In this document: piece after piece, positions 57,734 to 64,000 of the stretch
How the letters are laid out: each line of letters begins with the position of its first letter
How positions within the stretch are numbered: position 1 is the stretch's first letter
Assembly: GCF_011806575.1 (NCBI RefSeq)
Contig: NZ_JAATOO010000014.1
Span: 58,749-122,748 of the forward strand
Origin: Vibrio hepatarius
Lineage (GTDB): Bacteria; Pseudomonadota; Gammaproteobacteria; Enterobacterales; Vibrionaceae
Direction: 5' to 3'
DNA length: 64,000 nt
Position numbers and translations under genes: made by a program
The notes under the pieces: generated by a model
What the model was told of the DNA's origin: nothing
Database searches by the model: none
What the model saw: the letters and a program-made list of their open reading frames with translations, nothing else

Positions 57734-59587
57734 CTAGTAGTAGATATAACCCGTGATTTTCGCGCTGACGTCTTCGTCTTGCCAGTGTTGGTAGGTCACT
57801 TGACTACGCACGGCTAAGTTGCGGTTAAATGACCACTGCCAACTCGCGGTAGCACTCGCGTTTTGGTCAGCGTCTGTTTTGAATAAAGAGAGGTATTGTC
57901 CTTGAATACCAATGCGGTGGCTGTCGCCTAATTGGTAGAGTATACCCGCTTCGATACCCGCACCCGGCACCGCATCGTAGTCGGTGAGTTGTCCGCCGCT
58001 GAGTTCTGCAGAGAACAAACCGTACAAATGCAGTCCGTCTGAATCACCCCACGCTTTACCGAATCCACCTTGAGCAAAAGTGCGTCCAGCAAGTTTGTCT
58101 TCATCTGGTCGTCGGTCAAAACCTAGGCGCACATTCCATGCCCAGCTGTCAAAGATACGGTTCGACGGCGCAAGTGCCATGGAGTCCATAAAGTAGAAGC
58201 GGTCGACGCGACTCGTTCCATTCTCATCAACACTGAATTGTGTATCCAAAAAGCTGATTTTTGCTCCCGGAATAAACCCATCTTGAGAGTCGAGTAAGTC
58301 GTGGTACGCCGGACGCCATTCAAAGGTCGCTTTGTTGGTGTAGTTATCACTGTATTGGTAACTCAGACCAATTCTCGCAGATGCGTGGCCTTGTTCTGGT
58401 GAAATGCTTGGTTTAGGTACTTGCGAGAACGGTGACTCCACTTTAATACGACTGCGTTGATACAGCAGCTCAGTAAGACGTTTTGCTGTCGGATCTCGCT
58501 CGAGACCAACATCATACAGCTCGAAGTTCAGCCATTCGTACGCAAACTCCAAAATGGCTGCGCGCTCGGTGTCGCTGTATTCGTCAGCCGAAGGAAATTG
58601 ACCTAGCTTTGCTTGCTTGGCCGCTTCGAATAAACGCGGGTCAATCTCTTCGCTTTGATGGAGGAGGCGAGTACCGAATGCTTCACGATACTTGGGCTCT
58701 TCAAGTAAGCCATTCTTTGCGAGCGTTTCAACCGTGTCTGATGGAATCGCTTGTAAAGGGAAATCGGCAATCAGCGACAAATCATCGCGTGCCAATTCAA
58801 GCAGCGCGAGCAACTGATATGAGCAGTTTTCGTCAAGGAAGTAGTAATCAAACTCAGCGCGTTGCATTTCCCACAGGTGAAGCAACACACGATTCACTTC
58901 TGCTTCGTTTAGCTTGAGTTTATACTCCCAGATATCTCGAGATTCGATGTCGTTGTATTCACGTACTTTGCGGTAATACGGCATCACGGTGAAACGTCCC
59001 GGATAGCTCCCGACCAAGCCTTTGAAAGCGTAGAGCGCGGCGTTGTCCTGCGTTTCTGGCTCTGCGGCAAAGTTAATGGCAAATGCAACCAGCTCTTTGT
59101 GTCTGGTTTGGTCTTTTGCATCCACACGCAACAAGGTATGACCGAACATCGATGATGGGTTGTTCATAAACGCGGTAGGAAACACCAGTGTCATGCCTTC
59201 GGGATCGATCACATCTCGCCACGTTTGCATCTCTTCACACTTGAGTTGAGCTTGACGACCTGCTTTGGATTCTAGCCAAGTAAAACGTGCAGGGTATTGG
59301 CAGCGTGCTTCGTTGGCGGCTTCAGAGTCACTACTGTATAGAGCAGCGACAGTTGCATTGAGTTCTGCAAGTGGTGAGGTTTTACCTTGTGGGGAGAAGA
59401 AGAACTCATCTTTGTCGACACTGCTTTCGTAGCCTGAAAACGTATTAGGTAAGTAGTGACCTAATTTCAGCCAATAGGGATCGCTCGCAAGTTGCTCGGT
59501 ATTAAAGTTTGATTGCGCGACCGTGGAGGCACTAACAAGTACGCCAAAGCTGGCGAAAAGAGAAGTACAAAGGGGAGATAGCTTCAT
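57734..59587 (-). CDS. secreted DUF4105 (Lnb N-terminal-like) protein with beta-rich C-terminus
   Basis: This is an exported protein of 617 residues. The signal peptide MKLSPLCTSLFASFGVLVSA ends about residue 25. A papain-like/Lnb-type domain covers about residues 110-300: MTLVFPTAFMNNPSSMFGHT carries a His, and YYFLDENCSYQLLALLELA carries the candidate catalytic Cys. The C-terminal half (about 380-617) is rich in alternating beta segments and aromatic ends (VTYQHWQDEDVSAKITGYIYY), suggesting an outer-membrane barrel. It follows the DUF3015 gene; the function is unknown. Confidence 0.8.
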   Translation of the reverse strand: MKLSPLCTSLFASFGVLVSASTVAQSNFNTEQLASDPYWLKLGHYLPNTFSGYESSVDKDEFFFSPQGKTSPLAELNATVAALYSSDSEAANEARCQYPARFTWLESKAGRQAQLKCEEMQTWRDVIDPEGMTLVFPTAFMNNPSSMFGHTLLRVDAKDQTRHKELVAFAINFAAEPETQDNAALYAFKGLVGSYPGRFTVMPYYRKVREYNDIESRDIWEYKLKLNEAEVNRVLLHLWEMQRAEFDYYFLDENCSYQLLALLELARDDLSLIADFPLQAIPSDTVETLAKNGLLEEPKYREAFGTRLLHQSEEIDPRLFEAAKQAKLGQFPSADEYSDTERAAILEFAYEWLNFELYDVGLERDPTAKRLTELLYQRSRIKVESPFSQVPKPSISPEQGHASARIGLSYQYSDNYTNKATFEWRPAYHDLLDSQDGFIPGAKISFLDTQFSVDENGTSRVDRFYFMDSMALAPSNRIFDSWAWNVRLGFDRRPDEDKLAGRTFAQGGFGKAWGDSDGLHLYGLFSAELSGGQLTDYDAVPGAGIEAGILYQLGDSHRIGIQGQYLSLFKTDADQNASATASWQWSFNRNLAVRSQVTYQHWQDEDVSAKITGYIYY

Positions 59588-59687
59588 GTAATACTGCTGT
59601 TCAATCCGTGAGAATAGCTAAGCACTCTATAGACAATCGCCTGAATATTAAAGGACTTAGCTATTGTCGACGGGGTGAGGGCATGAA

Positions 59688-59710
59688 AAAGGTGCTCAAA
59701 GAGCACCTTT
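59688..59710 (-). terminator. terminator after the DUF3015 gene
   Basis: The perfect stem AAAGGTGCTC / GAGCACCTTT with the loop AAA continues as TTTTT on the leftward strand. It lies between the DUF3015 and DUF4105 genes, so the pair is not a simple operon or is partly attenuated. Confidence 0.85.
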
Positions 59711-59731
59711 CAAAGCATTAAGCGAGTTTGC

Positions 59732-60217
59732 TTAGATAGCGTAAGTCGCTAGCGCGTCGTCGCCAGCAACTAGAGTATTCAGGTTAGTGAATACTTCTTG
59801 AGAAGTTACGTTTTCAGATTTGAAAACTTCTGCAAAGTTTTGTTGAGCAAGCTCATTGAACGCAGACTTGTCCGCTTCGTTGATGCCCCAAACTTCAGAA
59901 AGAGTTGCTAGAGTCTCGCCTTCGCCTTTCGCGATATCACGAGCTAGGTTATCCATGTTGCCATCGATAAATAGAGCTAGTTTTTGAGCTGAGTTGATAG
60001 TACCTGTTCCGTCACAGCCTAGAGTACCGAACGTGATACCGAAAGTTTGGTTACCAGAAGTACCGTTAGTAGTAGCACCTAGCACTTTAAATACTTTGCC
60101 AGACTTGCCGTCAAATACCATAGTACCCAGACCACAACCGATGTCTGAGTCAGCCATTGCAACGTTTGAAAGTGGTAAAGTTGAAGCCAGAGCTGCCACT
60201 GCTAGTAGCTTTTTCAT
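59732..60217 (-). CDS. secreted DUF3015 family protein
   Basis: This 161-residue exported protein has the signal peptide MKKLLAVAALASTLPLSNVAMA (cleavage about residue 22). The mature part begins DSDIGCGLGTMVFDGKSGKV and contains a second Cys in GTLGCDGTG, so one disulfide is likely. The rest is helical. This is the DUF3015 pattern; the function is unknown. The codon and base use look like those of the neighbours. Confidence 0.85.
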   Translation of the reverse strand: MKKLLAVAALASTLPLSNVAMADSDIGCGLGTMVFDGKSGKVFKVLGATTNGTSGNQTFGITFGTLGCDGTGTINSAQKLALFIDGNMDNLARDIAKGEGETLATLSEVWGINEADKSAFNELAQQNFAEVFKSENVTSQEVFTNLNTLVAGDDALATYAI

Positions 60218-60577
60218 AACAATTCCTTATTAAATTTAGTTCTTTGCTAATAGAGAATTAGCACACGGTGGAATTTGATTTCATTCACACCTTTTTACAA
60301 ATAGATGAAAACTCTCCGGAATTCAATCGATATTTAGCTAGTTGCACATCCGAGTGCCGTTTTTGAGACTTTTGAGTCTCCATCCCCATTAAATACTGAT
60401 TGAAATATAATTAAAGAAGGTAGGCACAGAACTTCAAATAAGTTCTTGCTAAAGTTTGCGTTTGAGCACATATTCAGAGGAAGCAATTTTGAAATATTGC
60501 GTTAAAATGGGCAACCATCCTGTTACTCGCGCTTGAGCGAGATGACAAAGCTGAACATATAGTGTGGAGATACAAGT
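60218..60577. other. 360-bp divergent region between DUF3015 gene and uvrY
   Basis: No gene is seen. A perfect 7-bp hairpin AGAACTT / AAGTTCT (60428-60434 / 60440-60446) lies about 135 bases before uvrY, and a CTCGC / GCGAG hairpin lies near 60527-60542. No convincing promoter could be assigned on either strand. Confidence 0.45.
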
Positions 60578-61222
60578 TTGATAAGTGTTTTCCTTGTAGA
60601 TGATCACGAGTTGGTTCGCACAGGGATACGACGTATTATTGAAGACGTCCGTGGAATGAACGTAGCAGGGGAAGCTGAAAGCGGTGAAGACGCAGTAAAA
60701 TGGTGTCGTAGCAATTATGCTGATGTCATTTTAATGGATATGAATATGCCGGGTATTGGTGGCTTGGAAGCGACCAAAAAGATACTGCGATTCAATCCTG
60801 ATGTGAAAATCATCGTGTTAACTGTTCATACGGAAAATCCGTTTCCAACTAAGGTGATGCAGGCCGGTGCAGCCGGATACCTGACAAAAGGCGCAGGACC
60901 AGACGAAATGGTCAATGCGATTCGAGTGGTTAATAGTGGCCAACGTTACATTTCGCCAGAGATCGCTCAGCAAATGGCGTTGAGTCAGTTTTCTCCCGCA
61001 TCGGAAAACCCTTTTGCCGATCTGTCTGAGCGTGAATTGCAGATCATGATGATGATTACCAAAGGCCAGAAAGTTACTGACATTTCAGAGCAGCTAAACT
61101 TGAGTCCTAAAACGGTAAACAGCTATCGTTATCGTCTTTTTAATAAGCTAGATATCAGTGGTGATGTCGAGTTAACCCACCTTGCAATTCGTCATGGAAT
61201 GTTAGATACCGAGACTTTGTAG
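60578..61222 (+). CDS. uvrY: response regulator UvrY/VarA/GacA
   Basis: UvrY (VarA in vibrios) is the regulator paired with BarA/VarS; it activates the CsrB-type small RNAs that titrate CsrA and thereby feed into quorum sensing. The 214-residue protein has a receiver domain ([10 protein letters not shown], phospho-Asp in [10 protein letters not shown] about residue 54, and AGYLTKGAG) and a LuxR-type HTH ([20 protein letters not shown] followed by [19 protein letters not shown]). It starts at TTG 60578 with GGAG 8 bases upstream. It overlaps the uvrC start by one base. Confidence 0.94.
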   Translation: MISVFLVDDHELVRTGIRRIIEDVRGMNVAGEAESGEDAVKWCRSNYADVILMDMNMPGIGGLEATKKILRFNPDVKIIVLTVHTENPFPTKVMQAGAAGYLTKGAGPDEMVNAIRVVNSGQRYISPEIAQQMALSQFSPASENPFADLSERELQIMMMITKGQKVTDISEQLNLSPKTVNSYRYRLFNKLDISGDVELTHLAIRHGMLDTETL

Positions 61223-63054
61223 TGACACCTTCTTTCGACTCGGTTTCCTTCCTAAAAACAGTAACTAACCAGCCCGGCGTTTATCGAATGTATAACGCCG
61301 AGGCTGTCGTTATTTATGTTGGTAAAGCCAAAGACCTAAAAAAGCGCCTTTCGAGTTACTTTCGTAAGAAAGTCGACAGCGAAAAGACCCGCGCCCTCGT
61401 CAGCAACATTGCTAAGATTGATGTCACCGTGACCCACACGGAGACAGAAGCTCTGATCTTAGAGCATAACTACATCAAGCAATATCTGCCGAAATATAAC
61501 GTTCTGTTGCGTGACGACAAATCTTACCCTTACATCTTTATCAGCGGACACAAGCATCCTCGTTTGTCGATGCACCGTGGCGCAAAGAAGCGCAAGGGTG
61601 AATATTTTGGCCCGTACCCAGATTCAGGTGCGGTGCGTGAAACGCTGCATCTAATCCAAAAGATCTTTCCTGTCCGTCAGTGTGAAGACACGGTTTACAG
61701 CAACCGTACTCGTCCTTGTTTGATGTATCAGATTGGCCGCTGCGCTGCGCCTTGCGTTAACAGTATCATTTCTGACGAAGAGTATGCCGATCTGGTGGGC
61801 TTAGTCAGGCTGTTCTTGCAAGGCAAAGATCAACAGGTATTGGCGTCGCTGGTGGATAAAATGGAGCAGGCGAGTCGAGCGTTAAAGTTTGAAGATGCAG
61901 CGCGATTTCGCGATCAAATACAAGCGATCCGCCGTGTCCAAGAACAGCAATTTGTTTCTGAAGATTCGATGGATGATATGGATGTACTGGGTTTTGCCCA
62001 AGAAAATGGCATCGCGTGTATTCATATTTTGATGATTCGTCAGGGCAAAGTGCTGGGTAGCCGAAGCCACTTTCCAAAAATCCCCAATGACACCACTCAG
62101 GAAGAAGTATTCTATAGTTTCCTCAGTCAATATTACCTGAGCCACAACGAAGCTCGAACTATTCCTACTCGGATTATTCTCAATGATGGATTGATAGAAG
62201 ATGCTCAGCCGCTATTGCAGGCTCTGACGGCTATCGCTGGGCGAAAAGTGCATTTCCATGTGAATCCAACTGGCACACGTGGTCGGTACCTGAAACTCTC
62301 TAATACCAATGCGCTAACGGCGATAACGACTAAGATCAATCATAAGATGACAATCTCTCAGCGTTTTAAAGAGCTCAGAGAAGTGTTGGGGATGGACAAT
62401 ATTGCGCGAATGGAGTGTTTTGATATCTCGCATACTATGGGCGAGAGCACCATCGCGTCTTGTGTAGTGTTCAACCATGAAGGGCCGCTTAAACAAGAGT
62501 ATCGACGTTATAACATTTCTGGAATCACCGGAGGTGACGACTATGCCGCGATGGGGCAAGCGTTAGAGAGACGTTATTCAAAGCAACTGGATATCGATAA
62601 GATTCCAGACATCGTGTTTATCGATGGTGGTAAAGGGCAGCTCAACCGAGCACACGAGATCATTTCTCATTACTGGGGTGACTGGCCGAAGAAACCGCGA
62701 TTGATCGGTATTGCTAAGGGTGTAACGCGTAAACCAGGTTTGGAAACCTTGATTACCACTGAGGGTGATGAGTTTAACTTACCAAGTGACGCACCAGCGC
62801 TTCACTTGATGCAACACATCCGTGATGAAAGCCATAACCACGCCATTGCAGGCCACCGAGCGAAGCGCGGAAAGACCCGAAGAACCAGCGCTCTGGAAGG
62901 GATTGAAGGCATCGGACCTAAGCGTCGACAAGCGTTACTCAAGTATATGGGCGGGCTGCAGGAATTGAAACGTGCGACCGTTGAAGAAATCGCCAAAGTT
63001 CCGGGCATCAGTCATTCTTTGGCAGAAAACATTTATCAAGCATTGAAACAATAG
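61222..63054 (+). CDS. uvrC: excinuclease ABC subunit C
   Basis: UvrC makes both incisions in nucleotide excision repair. The 610-residue protein has the GIY-YIG nuclease domain at residues 15-95 ([20 protein letters not shown]), a Cys cluster ([13 protein letters not shown]) around 165-180, and a UVR motif near 205-240 that binds UvrB. The RNase H-like endonuclease follows ([31 protein letters not shown]), with two HhH motifs at the end. It starts at GTG 61222, sharing a base with the uvrY stop. The uvrY-uvrC-pgsA order is as in E. coli. Confidence 0.97.
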   Translation: MTPSFDSVSFLKTVTNQPGVYRMYNAEAVVIYVGKAKDLKKRLSSYFRKKVDSEKTRALVSNIAKIDVTVTHTETEALILEHNYIKQYLPKYNVLLRDDKSYPYIFISGHKHPRLSMHRGAKKRKGEYFGPYPDSGAVRETLHLIQKIFPVRQCEDTVYSNRTRPCLMYQIGRCAAPCVNSIISDEEYADLVGLVRLFLQGKDQQVLASLVDKMEQASRALKFEDAARFRDQIQAIRRVQEQQFVSEDSMDDMDVLGFAQENGIACIHILMIRQGKVLGSRSHFPKIPNDTTQEEVFYSFLSQYYLSHNEARTIPTRIILNDGLIEDAQPLLQALTAIAGRKVHFHVNPTGTRGRYLKLSNTNALTAITTKINHKMTISQRFKELREVLGMDNIARMECFDISHTMGESTIASCVVFNHEGPLKQEYRRYNISGITGGDDYAAMGQALERRYSKQLDIDKIPDIVFIDGGKGQLNRAHEIISHYWGDWPKKPRLIGIAKGVTRKPGLETLITTEGDEFNLPSDAPALHLMQHIRDESHNHAIAGHRAKRGKTRRTSALEGIEGIGPKRRQALLKYMGGLQELKRATVEEIAKVPGISHSLAENIYQALKQ

Positions 63055-63126
63055 CAAAAATCCCGCACCATAAGGGCCTGTTTTAAAGCAGTAAACAGCG
63101 CTACACGATAAGAGCCACTAATAAAT

Positions 63127-63684
63127 ATGCGTCTAAACATCCCTAACATTTTATCTTTGATGCGACTTCTTCTGATCCCAGTATTTGTTGTCGCTTTTTA
63201 TCTTCCTTTTAGTTGGGCGCCTTTTGCTGCAGCTATGGTCTTTTGGGTAGCAGGTTTCACGGATTGGTTGGACGGCATGCTAGCCCGTAAGTTAGGGCAA
63301 ACCTCTCGCTTTGGTGCCTTTATTGATCCTGTAGCAGATAAAGTATTGGTCGCCACAGCTCTTATTCTCATCACCGAACATTACCATTCGATTTGGATTA
63401 CGATTCCGGCTGTGACCATGATTGCGCGTGAGATAATTATTTCTGCGCTGCGTGAATGGATGGCGGAAATCGGTAAACGTGCCAGTGTCGCGGTATCATG
63501 GGTTGGCAAAGTGAAAACATTAACGCAGATGTTCGCACTTTGGGTACTTATCTGGCGCTACGACGATTGGATGATTTGGCTCGGGTACGCTGCACTTTAT
63601 ATCGCAACAATCCTCACTTATTGGTCTATGGCACAATACTTGATGGCCGCTAAAGACGATTTGCTAGACGAAAAGCATCATTAA
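63127..63684 (+). CDS. pgsA: CDP-diacylglycerol-glycerol-3-phosphate 3-phosphatidyltransferase
   Basis: PgsA makes phosphatidylglycerophosphate, the committed step to phosphatidylglycerol and cardiolipin. The 185-residue inner-membrane protein begins [20 protein letters not shown]. It carries the CDP-alcohol signature [20 protein letters not shown] then IDPVADK (D-G-x2-A-R-x8-G-x3-D-x3-D). Several helices follow. It is the last gene of uvrY-uvrC-pgsA and is followed by a terminator and the tRNA gene. Confidence 0.95.
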   Translation: MRLNIPNILSLMRLLLIPVFVVAFYLPFSWAPFAAAMVFWVAGFTDWLDGMLARKLGQTSRFGAFIDPVADKVLVATALILITEHYHSIWITIPAVTMIAREIIISALREWMAEIGKRASVAVSWVGKVKTLTQMFALWVLIWRYDDWMIWLGYAALYIATILTYWSMAQYLMAAKDDLLDEKHH

Positions 63685-63694
63685 CTAATTAAGT

Positions 63695-63718
63695 AAACGG
63701 GCGAGAGCCCGTTTTCTG
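63695..63718 (+). terminator. terminator after pgsA
   Basis: The stem AAACGGGC / GCCCGTTT with loop GAGA is followed by TCTGT, 10 bases past the stop. Confidence 0.82.
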
Positions 63719-63843
63719 TATCTGTCGTATGTGTTTCGTCAAAGAAACTTATCTATATTCAGCTAATTAACGCTACTAAATTGAGCAAATTAGAGCTTTT
63801 TGGATGTTAATTAGACAAACGATTTAAAAATTGAAAAATAGTG

Positions 63844-63871
63844 TTGACTCATAAGTCCGAATCCGTAGAAT
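63844..63871 (+). promoter_or_regulatory. tRNA operon promoter
   Basis: TTGACT (63844-63849) and TAGAAT (63866-63871) are separated by 16 bp, a good sigma-70 promoter, about 55 bp upstream of the tRNA. Confidence 0.7.
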
Positions 63872-63926
63872 GCTTTCCGTACCCAAGAGGAAGCTGATGA
63901 AAATCGCTTAAGCTTGGAGTTACAAA

Positions 63927-64000
63927 GGCGCGTTGGCAGAGTGGCTATGCAGCGGATTGCAAATCCGTGGACCTCGGTTCGACTCCGGGACGCGCCTCCA
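63927..64000 (+). tRNA. tRNA-Cys (anticodon GCA)
   Basis: This 74-base gene folds as a tRNA with a 7-bp acceptor stem GGCGCGT / ACGCGCC, anticodon loop TTGCAAA (anticodon GCA), T-loop GGTTCGACTCC and an encoded CCA. It ends at the last base of the window. In E. coli the pgsA gene is followed by glyW-cysT-leuZ, so further tRNA genes probably follow. Confidence 0.96.

Overview
The window is chromosomal DNA of a Vibrio (Gammaproteobacteria, Vibrionaceae). The evidence is the linked gene order mnmA - gsk - hns - NhaC antiporter - hisGDCBHAFI, the sap - psp - two-adaptor RND block, the luxM/luxN acyl-homoserine-lactone quorum-sensing pair, and a VarA/UvrY-type regulator next to uvrC and pgsA. luxMN argues against V. 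cholerae and for the Harveyi, Orientalis or a neighbouring clade. I cannot fix the species. I found no phage, transposase, integron or CRISPR array; this is mostly core genome.

Layout. 1-5100: 5' end of mnmA, a small conserved gene, gsk with a PurR-like operator in its promoter, hns, and an NhaC-type Na+/H+ antiporter with a long leader. 5130-5560: a decayed sigma-54 regulator tail and a 20-bp tandem duplication. 5562-12937: complete histidine operon behind a His-codon attenuator. 13000-16640: yebC, a putative manganese exporter divergent from manganese-dependent pyrophosphatase ppaC with a palindrome between them, and a DUF2750 gene. 16637-30018: sapABCDF, pspF/pspABC with a sigma-54 promoter, and a tripartite RND efflux operon. 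30077-38777: tag, metC, cardiolipin synthase, a neurotransmitter:sodium symporter family transporter, a chemoreceptor with a CRP-like site inside its promoter, a pseudouridine synthase and a methyltransferase. 38818-42892: ynjBCD ABC transporter with ynjF. 43250-46586: small envelope and housekeeping genes (hslJ-like, DUF1289, T2SS pilotin gspS-beta, yciI, yciA, yciB). 46744-50443: luxN and luxM. 50964-55293: ihfA, a yciU-type dsDNA mimic, efpL, a nucleotidyltransferase-fold protein, and an EIIC-EAL fusion. 55300-64000: polB, a DUF4105/DUF3015 pair, uvrY, uvrC, pgsA and tRNA-Cys.

How the parts work together. The luxM-ihfA intergenic region is the most information-rich non-coding stretch. On the luxMN sense strand it carries a long complementarity to the core that I recall for Qrr small RNAs. 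It also carries a near-consensus palindrome for the LuxR/SmcR/OpaR/HapR master regulator, placed between luxM and ihfA. That suggests two layers of feedback on the quorum-sensing synthase/receptor pair. Envelope stress (psp), peptide/polyamine transport (sap) and efflux sit as one block, as I recall for V. cholerae.

Candidates for less-described biology are the EIIC-EAL membrane fusion, the DUF4105/DUF3015 secreted pair, the YnjBCD-YnjF module, and several regulatory palindromes. I did not find a clearly novel multi-gene defence or secretion system here.
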